DNA from: Minisyncoccota bacterium
GTDB taxonomy: Bacteria > Patescibacteriota > Minisyncoccia > Phycocordibacterales > Phycocordibacteraceae
Length of the DNA: 35,930 bases
NCBI GenBank assembly: GCA_018062765.1
Contig: JAGORR010000003.1
Span: 1-35,930 of the forward strand
Direction of reading: 5' to 3'
Each line of letters starts with the position of its first letter. Position 1 is the first letter of the stretch. The position numbers were made by a program, and so were the translations under genes. Below the pieces are notes generated by a model, which had not been told where the DNA came from, did not search any database, and saw only the letters and a program-made list of their open reading frames with translations. Positions 7,581 through 13,920 of the stretch are shown in pieces.

Positions 7581-8562
7581 CAAAGACGCAAAGCTCGTCG
7601 AGAATCCGTTCGACGAAAAGATAGAGAAGAAGCCAACTCGTGACGGGTTCGGGCTCGGCACCGTTGCCGCAGGCAAGGCAGATCCGAACGTTGTCGTGCT
7701 ATGTGCAGACCTTTCTGAGTCGACACGTGCTGAATGGTTTCAGAAGGAATTCCCAGACCGCTTTATCGAGGTCGGGGTTGCAGAGCAGAACCTTGCTGCA
7801 CTTGCGGCTGGCTTTGCGGCTGTCGGCAAAGTACCGTTTATCGCAAGCTACGCCGCATTCAGTCCGGGGCGTAACTACGAGCAGATACGCACGACAATAG
7901 CCCTGAATCAGCAAAAGGTAATCGTCTGCGGGATGCATGCGGGAGTCTCGGTGGGGCCTGACGGCGCAACGCACCAGATGCTGGAGGACATTGGGCTTAT
8001 GCGGATGCTCCCCCATATGACGGTGATGGTGCCGGCAGATGCCGAGGAGGCAAGGAAGATGGTGGAGGCCGCGGCCCTGCTCCCTGGTCCTTCCTATATA
8101 CGGTTCGGGAGGAGTGGGACGCCTGTGTTTACGACCCCAGAGACGCCGTTCACTGTAGGCAAAGCACAGATACTCTGGAGGAGCGAACGCGCAAAAGTCG
8201 GACTCGTTGGTGTTGGGTCTATGGCACATGTCGCACTAATCGCAGCACGCGCGCTCGAGGCTGCGGGCGTTCCATCCATTGCTATGAACCTAGGTACGAT
8301 AAAGCCAATCGATACTGAATCCCTTACTGCGCTTGCGCGCGAAACGTCGCGCATCGTTGTCATCGAGGAGCATCAGATAGCGGGAGGCGCCGGAAGCGCC
8401 GTGCTTGAAGCGCTCTCGGAGCGTGCGCCCGTGCCGGTGCTCCGACTCGGGCTTCGCGACGAGTTCGGGCAGTCAGGTGAGCCGGACGAGCTTTTGGCAC
8501 ATTACCGACTTGATGCTGCTTCAGTAACTCATGCCGTGCGCGATTTCGTTGCGAGAAAGTAA
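7573..8562 (+). CDS. tktB: Transketolase, C-terminal (pyrimidine binding) subunit
   Basis: A 329-residue partner of the preceding gene. It holds the pyrimidine-binding domain with the activating Glu in FIEVGVAEQNLAALAAGFA, the middle-domain stretch GPDGATHQMLEDIGLMRMLP, and the C-terminal transketolase domain (VGLVGVGSMAHVALIAARAL, then IVVIEEHQIAGGAGSAV). The reading frame extends upstream to 7498, but the ATG at 7573 gives the natural N-terminus and a coupled 8-nt overlap with the first subunit. DXS and 2-oxoacid dehydrogenase E1-beta share this fold, but partner and length favour transketolase. With RpiB, the Rpe-like protein and aldolase it completes much of the non-oxidative pentose phosphate route; no transaldolase gene is in the window. 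Confidence 0.93.
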   Translation: MLNKDAKLVENPFDEKIEKKPTRDGFGLGTVAAGKADPNVVVLCADLSESTRAEWFQKEFPDRFIEVGVAEQNLAALAAGFAAVGKVPFIASYAAFSPGRNYEQIRTTIALNQQKVIVCGMHAGVSVGPDGATHQMLEDIGLMRMLPHMTVMVPADAEEARKMVEAAALLPGPSYIRFGRSGTPVFTTPETPFTVGKAQILWRSERAKVGLVGVGSMAHVALIAARALEAAGVPSIAMNLGTIKPIDTESLTALARETSRIVVIEEHQIAGGAGSAVLEALSERAPVPVLRLGLRDEFGQSGEPDELLAHYRLDAASVTHAVRDFVARK

Positions 8563-8576
8563 GTACAGGATCTCTC

Positions 8577-8768
8577 ATGACGCAGTACCGAAGCAGCTAC
8601 GACAGAAAAATAGGGATGTATTTTGCGTTTCTCGTGGTTGCGCTTGTGGGCGCCGCAGCATCGTTTGCCATACTTTCCTCGATTGAGGACGTGGACTGGG
8701 AAAAGGAAACCGACTACTCGAGCCTTATCAACGACCCTAGCGGAGCGAAGATACCTGATACTCGCTAG
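8577..8768 (+). CDS. Small single-pass membrane protein
   Basis: A 63-residue protein of unknown function. A basic N-terminus (RSSYDRKIG) precedes one hydrophobic helix at about residues 14-34 and a short acidic tail. It starts 14 nt after the transketolase gene with an AGGA ribosome-binding-like sequence 6 nt before ATG, so it is probably co-transcribed with it. Its 3' end overlaps the 3' end of the convergent kinase gene by 32 nt. I recognise no family. Confidence 0.6.
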   Translation: MTQYRSSYDRKIGMYFAFLVVALVGAAASFAILSSIEDVDWEKETDYSSLINDPSGAKIPDTR

Positions 8769-9729
8769 GCGCGTCAGCTAAAAATCGCTCTATCTCATCG
8801 CGCGTCAGGAGCCCCTGCTGAGCGCCTACTTTCTGTACGACTGCCATCGAATTTATTGGTCCCCAAAGAAGGGCTTCCTTAAATGTCTTTCCGAGTGAAA
8901 GTGCTGCGGTAACGGTTGACGCGAACGCATCCCCTGCGCCCGTACGCTCAAACGGCGCGCGGGTGTCCGGGTACATGGGTATGAAGAGCATCTCCTCTTC
9001 GTGAAGCGCATACGCACCATTCCGGTTATCCGTTAGCACGACTGACTTCGGACCAAGTGTTTTGAGACCTTTCATAAGCTCCTTCACGTCTGTAGAAGAC
9101 GAGCCGAGGATGCGCATCGCTTCCTCCTTGTTGCAGAAGAACAGGTCTGCTCGTTCGTAGAGCGACTTAAGCCGCTCGCTCCCGAGCTTCATCTGGAAGG
9201 TGCCTGGCTGAAACGCAAATCGCGTCTCCGGATGAGCCGCAAGGTATGCGGCAATCTCGTCGTGGTACGCCTCGGAATTTGCGGAAAGGGAGCTCAGGTA
9301 AAGCCACGCGGGCGTGCCAACCTCCGGGAAGCGGTACGGGTACTCCTCATGGCGCACGAGTATCGTGCGCTCGCTTTCAAACCAGAGCACGTAGTGGTAA
9401 TTGCTCTTCATTCCCGCGTGCGTCGTGATAAAGGAGGTGTCAACACGCTCACCCGTAAGCTGCTCCAGGTTTCCTTTACCAACCTCATCGTCGCCAATAT
9501 CGGCTACGAGTGCGCTCGTAAGCCCTATGCGTGCTGCGGCGACCGCAGCATTCGATGCGTTCCCCACGGCACGCATCACTTCGGCGCTCTCGTAGGGAAT
9601 CTTGTCGCCCCAGTGCATCGATATCGTGCAGGACTCGTGCTCGTCGCACGTGACCTTTGCTTCGAGGAGCCGTATGAAGGGCTCTGTGACGACGTCGCCG
9701 ACCGCAAGGAAATCAAATTTCATGGGCAT
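8737..9729 (-). CDS. PfkB-family carbohydrate (ribokinase-like) kinase
   Basis: A 330-residue ribokinase-fold kinase that phosphorylates a sugar or nucleoside with ATP. The first signature is VGNASNAAVAAARIGL with DIGDDEVGKGNLEQL; the second, with the anion hole and catalytic Asp, is ERTGAGDAFASTVTAAL. ATP-site elements VVLTDNRNGAY and CNKEEAMRIL are also typical. The substrate cannot be read from sequence; ribose, fructose 6-phosphate or a nucleoside are possible, and CPR bacteria often lack classical PfkA. The location between transketolase and aldolase makes a sugar substrate likely. ATG 9723 (MKFDFLAVG) is an alternative start two codons in. Its 5' end abuts an AGCGNNN heptamer array. Confidence 0.88.
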   Translation of the reverse strand: MPMKFDFLAVGDVVTEPFIRLLEAKVTCDEHESCTISMHWGDKIPYESAEVMRAVGNASNAAVAAARIGLTSALVADIGDDEVGKGNLEQLTGERVDTSFITTHAGMKSNYHYVLWFESERTILVRHEEYPYRFPEVGTPAWLYLSSLSANSEAYHDEIAAYLAAHPETRFAFQPGTFQMKLGSERLKSLYERADLFFCNKEEAMRILGSSSTDVKELMKGLKTLGPKSVVLTDNRNGAYALHEEEMLFIPMYPDTRAPFERTGAGDAFASTVTAALSLGKTFKEALLWGPINSMAVVQKVGAQQGLLTRDEIERFLADAPSEYQVSSLR

Positions 9730-9800
9730 AGCGTACAGCGTATAGCGGATAGCGTACAGAGAGAGCAGGGGATTTTACTAGCCGCTATACATTATCCGCT
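9730..9800. repeat. AGCGNNN heptamer array with inverted partner
   Basis: Four units (AGCGTAC, AGCGTAT, AGCGGAT, AGCGTAC) run from 9730 to 9757, directly against the kinase start codon. Related units on the opposite strand lie at about 9780-9800; GTATAGCGG pairs with CCGCTATAC at 9782-9790. A long imperfect hairpin is possible between the divergent kinase and aldolase genes. Confidence 0.75.
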
Positions 9801-9820
9801 GCGTGCCACAAGCGCACTTC

Positions 9821-9855
9821 TTATTTCCTAACTCGCTATGCTCCTAACGAAATAA
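9821..9855. repeat. Small hairpin with conserved loop, copy A (aldolase promoter)
   Basis: TTATTTC (9821-9827) pairs with GAAATAA (9849-9855) around a 21-nt loop. The loop matches that of the hairpin at 32614 in 18 of 21 positions and that at 12476 in 16 of 19, although the three stems differ. The loop places ATGCTC 17 nt upstream of the aldolase -10 box. Confidence 0.75.
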
Positions 9856-9860
9856 AGTCG

Positions 9861-9866
9861 TATACT
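9861..9866 (+). promoter_or_regulatory. -10 box (TATACT) of the aldolase gene, leaderless spacing
   Basis: TATACT ends 6 nt before ATG 9873. The -35 position (9838-9843) reads ATGCTC, inside the conserved hairpin loop. The same arrangement occurs upstream of the gene at 12526. Confidence 0.65.
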
Positions 9867-9872
9867 GCTTCT

Positions 9873-10868
9873 ATGATAGATCTTTGCGGTTGTGCAAAAT
9901 TGCTTATGGCGCCCGGGAAGGGCATCCTTGCGGCGGATGAGAGCGAAACTTCTGCTGACAAGCGGCTCACTGCGTATGGCATCACGCCCACTAAAGAGAT
10001 GCGGCGTAAATACCGTAATCTATTTTTCACCGCGCCTGGCGCGGAGAAGTATCTCTCTGGCGTCATCCTCCACCTGGAGACGATTAAGCAGAAGGCTGAT
10101 GATAAGACACCCTTTTTGGACTTGTTGACAGAGAAAGGCATCATCCCGGGGATAAAAGTGGACGAAGGACTTGAACCCTTGGTGGAAGGATCGAAGGAGA
10201 CGATAACGACCGGGCTCCTGACACTGCCGGACCGCTTGCCGCCACTCTATAAGGCAGGACTACGGTTTACTAAGTGGCGCGCAACGATTCGTATCGAGGG
10301 AGATAAGTTCCCTTCCACGCACGCCTTGGTAGAGAATGCGAAGCGACTTGCGACCTACGCACGCATGGCACAGGAAGCTGGGTTCGTGCCGATACTCGAG
10401 CCCGAGGTCCTTTTTGAGGGAACGCATTCGCGCGTGCGCGCAAAGACCGTACTCATCCAGATACTTAAGACCATGTTCCATGCATGCGAGGACCAGGCGG
10501 TAGACATTTCCGGGGTTATTCTCAAGACCGCGATGGCGCTTTCCGGTAAGGAAAGCGGCAAGACTGACACACCTGAAGAGGTCGCGCTCGATACTGTCGA
10601 GGCATTGATGGCCGCCGTTCCGCGCCAGGTTCCCGGCATCGTATTCCTCTCCGGCGGGCAGGGGACGGAACAGGCGACCGATAACCTCGCGGCCATTATG
10701 AAGGAGGCGAAGAAGCACAAGGCCCCGTGGCCCATGACCTTCAGCTATGCGAGGGCCTTGCAGGACGAGGCGCTCACGACGTGGACGGGAAAAGAGACTC
10801 AGGTTCCCGCTGCGCAAGGAGCATTCCTTGCACGGCTCCAGAAGGTTGCCGCGAGCCTAGATGCTTAA
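9873..10868 (+). CDS. fda: Class I fructose-bisphosphate aldolase
   Basis: A 331-residue Schiff-base aldolase of the eukaryote-like class I family; it cleaves fructose 1,6-bisphosphate to glyceraldehyde 3-phosphate and dihydroxyacetone phosphate without metal. The N-terminal APGKGILAADES motif, GIKVDEG, the active-site KWRATI Lys, ILEPEVL Glu and the Schiff-base Lys218 in GVILKTAM are all present, as is FLSGGQGTEQATDNLAA. Length is near that of bacterial members. The C-terminus lacks the terminal Tyr of muscle aldolase, as is usual in bacteria. It feeds GAPDH and supplies substrates for the transketolase encoded upstream. It has its own leaderless-type promoter built on a conserved hairpin. 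Confidence 0.96.
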   Translation: MIDLCGCAKLLMAPGKGILAADESETSADKRLTAYGITPTKEMRRKYRNLFFTAPGAEKYLSGVILHLETIKQKADDKTPFLDLLTEKGIIPGIKVDEGLEPLVEGSKETITTGLLTLPDRLPPLYKAGLRFTKWRATIRIEGDKFPSTHALVENAKRLATYARMAQEAGFVPILEPEVLFEGTHSRVRAKTVLIQILKTMFHACEDQAVDISGVILKTAMALSGKESGKTDTPEEVALDTVEALMAAVPRQVPGIVFLSGGQGTEQATDNLAAIMKEAKKHKAPWPMTFSYARALQDEALTTWTGKETQVPAAQGAFLARLQKVAASLDA

Positions 10869-10917
10869 GCAACCACCTTTTGGTGGGGATAAAAGCGCTT
10901 AGAGGGTGCTGTCGGGG

Positions 10918-10923
10918 TATGGT
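10918..10923 (+). promoter_or_regulatory. Possible -10 box (TATGGT) of the 10932 gene
   Basis: TATGGT lies 8 nt before ATG 10932, the spacing seen at clearer promoters here. Between it and the aldolase stop is a small CCACC/GGTGG hairpin (10873-10886, TTTT loop) with no T-tract. Confidence 0.4.
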
Positions 10924-10931
10924 TAGGGTAT

Positions 10932-11159
10932 ATGGCAAACGTATCATTTAACGAACCGCAGTACCGCAGTGTACAGAGGGGAAATAGGTCATCTTTTTTA
11001 GCAAACATGGCCATTAAAATGGGTCTCGCAAAGGATGACGCGGGTGCGCAAAAAGCACTTATAGTGATTGCGGCCCTTGTCTTAGCCGCCACTGTTGCCG
11101 TTTACTTTTACGCATTTCCGGCGCCTCCACCGCCCCCACCGCCACTTGAGATGCCGTAA
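10932..11159 (+). CDS. Small membrane protein with poly-proline tail
   Basis: A 75-residue protein: a polar N-terminal ~40 residues, one hydrophobic helix at about 43-62 (ALIVIAALVLAATVAVYFY), then a short tail with seven consecutive Pro ending LEMP. The helix lacks a signal-peptidase motif, so it is likely a membrane anchor with the Pro tail outside. No family is recognised. The truncated gene at the right edge of the window has the same plan (helix then poly-Pro). It lies just before a pilin, but a functional link is only a guess. Confidence 0.65.
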   Translation: MANVSFNEPQYRSVQRGNRSSFLANMAIKMGLAKDDAGAQKALIVIAALVLAATVAVYFYAFPAPPPPPPPLEMP

Positions 11160-11180
11160 TAGGAACACTGGATATCAATC

Positions 11181-11675
11181 ATGAAGAAAAATAAAGGATT
11201 CACCCTCATAGAACTTCTCGTCGTCATCGCGATTATTGCCCTCCTGTCTACTGTCGTACTCGCTGCACTTCAAAACGCGCGCGCGGCCTCTCGTGACGCG
11301 AAGCGTTTGTCGGATCTGGACTCGGTGACGAATGCGCTCGAGCTCTACGCATCCGCAAACAATGGCGTCTATCCGGCGGGTTCCGGCACGGCAAATCCGA
11401 TTTGTGGCAATAACACTTTTTGCCTCGCATCCCAATCCACTGCGCTCGCGCCGTATATAGGGAGCATTCCTGCCGATCCCTCGTACGCCAATCAGGCATA
11501 CAACTACCGATATTGTGCCGCAAATGGTAACAAGCAGTACACCATTCTTGTGAAGCTCGAGAAAAATACGGATTGGTGCATCCTTCGCACTGGATCCAAT
11601 GTTTTTGTCCCTAGCGGAACCAGCTGCTGGATGGCCGCCAACGGCGTACCCAACGGACGCTCCTTCTGTAACTAG
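11181..11675 (+). CDS. Type IV pilin-like protein (class III signal)
   Basis: A 164-residue prepilin with a six-residue basic leader MKKNKG, cleavage at G6/F7 and FTLIELLVVIAIIALLSTVV, with Glu at +5. It shares the post-helix stretch ARAASRDAKRLSDL with the pilin at 5040 (ARVSARDAKREQ), so the two are paralogues with different heads. The head has YPAGSG after the helix and several Cys, including two near the C-terminus, that could close a pilin D-region loop. It follows the small membrane gene by 21 nt; AGGAAC at 11161 is a weak ribosome-binding candidate 14 nt from ATG, so co-transcription with that gene is likely. Assembly machinery is not encoded here. Confidence 0.9.
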   Translation: MKKNKGFTLIELLVVIAIIALLSTVVLAALQNARAASRDAKRLSDLDSVTNALELYASANNGVYPAGSGTANPICGNNTFCLASQSTALAPYIGSIPADPSYANQAYNYRYCAANGNKQYTILVKLEKNTDWCILRTGSNVFVPSGTSCWMAANGVPNGRSFCN

Positions 11676-11706
11676 GCTGGCCGTTGCATCAGCTCAGTGG
11701 ATGCGG

Positions 11707-11712
11707 TATAGT
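11707..11712 (+). promoter_or_regulatory. -10 box (TATAGT) of rplY, leaderless spacing
   Basis: TATAGT ends 7 nt before ATG 11720. It lies inside the longer open frame that begins at 11684, so it argues against that upstream start. Confidence 0.6.
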
Positions 11713-11719
11713 CGCCGCA

Positions 11720-12373
11720 ATGTTCAGCCTAGTAGCCGAGAAGCGGTCGGAGACCGGGAAGCGCGCTCGCGCGCTTGTTGATAATGGCCGCATGGCGGCC
11801 GTTGTCTACGGTCCTAAGCAGGAGGCGACGCCTGTATCAGTTGCGCTTGCCGATTTCCGCAAGGTGCTGCGGGACGCCGGCGAGTCTTCTGTCATCGAGC
11901 TTTCAGGCGTCGCGTCCGGCGCGCTCCAGGTCCTCATTCACGAGGTAGACCTCGACCCGGTTACCTCGGTGCCACGACACGCTGACTTCTACGCAATCGA
12001 GAAGGGTGCAAAGGTAGAGGTCGCAGTCCCTCTTACGTTCATCGGCGAATCTGCAGCCGTGAAGGCCGGCGCAAACCTGGTCAAGGTCATGCACGAGCTC
12101 GAAATTGAGGCTGCTCCTGCAGACCTTCCGCACGACATCGAAGTAGACATTTCTGTACTTAAGGAAATCGGCGATCAGATACACGTGTCAGACCTCGCGC
12201 TTCCTAAGGGCGTTGAAGCGAAGGTTGATGCTGAGGAAGTTGTAGCCCTCATACAGGAAGTGAAGGAGGAAGCGGAGGAGGCTCCAGCAGCTATCGACAT
12301 GGATGCTATCGAGGTAGAGAAGAAGGGCAAGGAAGAGGGTGGCGAAGAAGCTGCAGAGGAAGCTGCTAGCTAA
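11720..12373 (+). CDS. rplY: Large-subunit ribosomal protein bL25 (Ctc/TL5 type)
   Basis: A 217-residue two-domain bL25 that binds 5S rRNA in the 50S subunit. The N-terminal domain (about 1-90) begins with the family pattern LVAEKRSETGKRARALVDNGRMAAVVYG; the C-terminal TL5/Ctc domain (about 95-185) follows, with AVPLTFIGESAAVKAG and DLPHDIEVDIS. The tail is acidic (KEEGGEEAAEEAAS). The open frame extends to 11684, but the conserved N-terminus and the -10 box at 11707 both favour ATG 11720. The last codons and TAA stop overlap an AGCTNNN heptamer array, followed by an intrinsic terminator, so the gene is probably monocistronic. Confidence 0.95.
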   Translation: MFSLVAEKRSETGKRARALVDNGRMAAVVYGPKQEATPVSVALADFRKVLRDAGESSVIELSGVASGALQVLIHEVDLDPVTSVPRHADFYAIEKGAKVEVAVPLTFIGESAAVKAGANLVKVMHELEIEAAPADLPHDIEVDISVLKEIGDQIHVSDLALPKGVEAKVDAEEVVALIQEVKEEAEEAPAAIDMDAIEVEKKGKEEGGEEAAEEAAS

Positions 12374-12395
12374 TAGCTGTTAGCTTCTGGCTTCT
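12361..12395. repeat. Heptamer array AGCTNNT at the end of rplY
   Basis: Units AGCTGCT, AGCTAAT, AGCTGTT, AGCTTCT and GGCTTCT run in 7-nt register across the rplY stop codon (12371-12373) and end next to the terminator. Confidence 0.75.
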
Positions 12396-12396
12396 G

Positions 12397-12420
12397 AAAA
12401 AGCGCCGAGAGCGCTTTTTT
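12397..12420 (+). terminator. Intrinsic terminator after rplY
   Basis: AAAAAGCGC (12397-12405) pairs with GCGCTTTTT (12411-12419) around CGAGA, followed by a T-run. The A-tract makes it potentially usable in both directions. Confidence 0.88.
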
Positions 12421-12475
12421 CGTAATACGGTTGTCTTTCGTCCGTCATAACCGATACCGCAAGGGCATTTCTTGC

Positions 12476-12504
12476 TTTTGTAACTCGTCATGCTCCTCAC
12501 AAAA
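12476..12504. repeat. Small hairpin with conserved loop, copy B (lytic transglycosylase promoter)
   Basis: TTTTGT pairs with ACAAAA (12499-12504). The loop shares TAACTCG and ATGCTCCT with the copies at 9821 and 32614. As in copy A, ATGCTC falls at the -35 position of the downstream promoter. Confidence 0.7.
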
Positions 12505-12512
12505 CAATGTCG

Positions 12513-12518
12513 TATAAT
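12513..12518 (+). promoter_or_regulatory. -10 box (TATAAT) of the lytic transglycosylase gene, leaderless spacing
   Basis: A perfect TATAAT, preceded by GTCG as in the aldolase promoter, ends 7 nt before ATG 12526. It overlaps the longer frame starting at 12490 and so supports the later start. Confidence 0.7.
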
Positions 12519-12525
12519 GACTCCA

Positions 12526-13866
12526 ATGGTTCGACGGATGTTTATGGTGCTCGGGATGCTTCTTTTGGTCGCCTATATTGGCGCTCCAGTCTTTGCGGAC
12601 GCACAGACCCTTACTCCTGAAGAGCGTGCGCGCCTCGAGTCGGAATACGAGCAGCTCCAGCGCGAAATTGCGGAGCAACAGAAGATACTCGACGCGACCC
12701 GCGCGCAGAAGGCTTCGCTCCAGGGAGATGTTACGCAGCTGAATGCTCAGATAAAGCAGGCGCAAGCGCAGATCGATGCGAAAAATCTCGCCATAAAGAA
12801 AATTACTTCCGAGATACAGCAGAAGAATCAGGTTATCGGCACGCTGACGAGTCGCATCGATCGAGGGCGTGAGTCCCTGGCTGCGATGATGCGCCAGAGG
12901 AGCGTGCTCGATGATTACTCCCTGGTCGAGATCGCGCTTTCCTCCGAAAGCCTTTCCACGATGTTCCGGGATGCGGATTCATTCACGCAAGTCGAGGATC
13001 AAATGGAGGTTCTCTTTAACGACATACGCGTCGCGAAAGCGGAGACTGAGGACGAGAAGGCGGCGCTCGCAGACCGGCAGAACCAGGAGCTCGATGCGCG
13101 TTACGAAGTCGAATCCAAGAAGAAGAAGGTCGCTGAAAGTGAAGCTGAGAAGCAGCGCCTCCTCGCGATTACGAAGAATCAGGAGACCGAGTACGCTAAG
13201 GTGCTCGCTGAGCGGCAGGCGAAGGCGGCTGCGATACGTGCTGCACTCTTTCCGCTTCGCGACGCTGGTGCCATCAAATTCGAGGATGCTTTGGCGTTCG
13301 CTAAGAACGCGTCTGCTTCTACGGGTGTTCGACCCGCATTCATCCTCGCGATACTCACGCAGGAGTCGAACTTAGGCGCAAACGTGGGCCAGTGCTACCT
13401 CACGGACGCGACGACTGGGGCCGGCAAGGGAAAGAATACCGGCACGCCATTCCCGAACCTTATGAAGGTTGACCGGGATGTGGCGCCATTCATCTCGCTC
13501 TCCAAAAGGCTTGGGTTCGACCCATATGCGCAGGTCGTGTCTTGTTCGCAGTCGGTTGGGTACGGTGGCGCGATGGGCCCGGCTCAGTTCATCCCGTCGA
13601 CCTGGGCTTCCTACGAAGGTCGTATCGCGCAGGTAACCGGGAAGGCCGTGCCTAATCCGTGGGCTGCGGAAGATGCCATTGCGGCGATGTCGCTCTACCT
13701 CATGGACCTTGGGGCTGGCGCAAAGACCTATACCGCAGAGCACACGGCTGCCGCTAAGTATTTTGCGGGCGGGGGGTGGGCAACCTTGGGTCAGGGCTAC
13801 GCCAACAGCGTATTGGGTCACGCCGCACGCATCCAAACCAACATCGACTTCCTTGAGGATAACTAG
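12526..13866 (+). CDS. Secreted coiled-coil lytic transglycosylase-like peptidoglycan hydrolase
   Basis: A 446-residue protein. Residues 1-26 are a signal peptide (hydrophobic core LGMLLLVAYIGAPVF, then ADAQT). Residues ~30-240 are a long coiled coil rich in Gln/Glu/Lys, like the hinge domains of EnvC and PcsB. The C-terminal ~190 residues are SLT-like: a predicted catalytic Glu280 in ILAILTQESNLGANVG, then YGGAMGPAQFIPSTWASYEG, the MltB-type substrate-groove motif, and NPWAAEDAIAAMSLYLMDLGA. It should cleave the glycan strands of peptidoglycan outside the membrane, probably gated by the coiled coil during division or envelope assembly. It directly precedes a group of surface proteins. ATG 12526 is chosen over 12490 because of the -10 box. 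Confidence 0.88.
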   Translation: MVRRMFMVLGMLLLVAYIGAPVFADAQTLTPEERARLESEYEQLQREIAEQQKILDATRAQKASLQGDVTQLNAQIKQAQAQIDAKNLAIKKITSEIQQKNQVIGTLTSRIDRGRESLAAMMRQRSVLDDYSLVEIALSSESLSTMFRDADSFTQVEDQMEVLFNDIRVAKAETEDEKAALADRQNQELDARYEVESKKKKVAESEAEKQRLLAITKNQETEYAKVLAERQAKAAAIRAALFPLRDAGAIKFEDALAFAKNASASTGVRPAFILAILTQESNLGANVGQCYLTDATTGAGKGKNTGTPFPNLMKVDRDVAPFISLSKRLGFDPYAQVVSCSQSVGYGGAMGPAQFIPSTWASYEGRIAQVTGKAVPNPWAAEDAIAAMSLYLMDLGAGAKTYTAEHTAAAKYFAGGGWATLGQGYANSVLGHAARIQTNIDFLEDN

Positions 13867-13907
13867 GTGAATCCCCAACAAGCAATACAGTCAGACGTAT
13901 AGAGAGG

Positions 13908-13913
13908 TATACT
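13908..13913 (+). promoter_or_regulatory. -10 box (TATACT) of the envelope gene cluster, leaderless spacing
   Basis: TATACT ends 7 nt before ATG 13921; no ribosome binding site is present. No -35 consensus is seen. Confidence 0.6.
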
Positions 13914-13920
13914 ACGGTCA

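Noticed and set aside
9232-9831. 199-codon open frame on the plus strand
   Set aside because: It is a shadow of the PfkB kinase gene and lacks any domain or promoter-start pattern.
9821-9855. Integron attC site
   Set aside because: The loop contains CTAAC twice but no RYYYAAC/GTTRRRY pair in the required order, and no integrase or cassette array is present.
10863-10890. Terminator after the aldolase gene
   Set aside because: The CCACC/GGTGG hairpin has a short stem and is followed by GGATAAAAG rather than a T-run.
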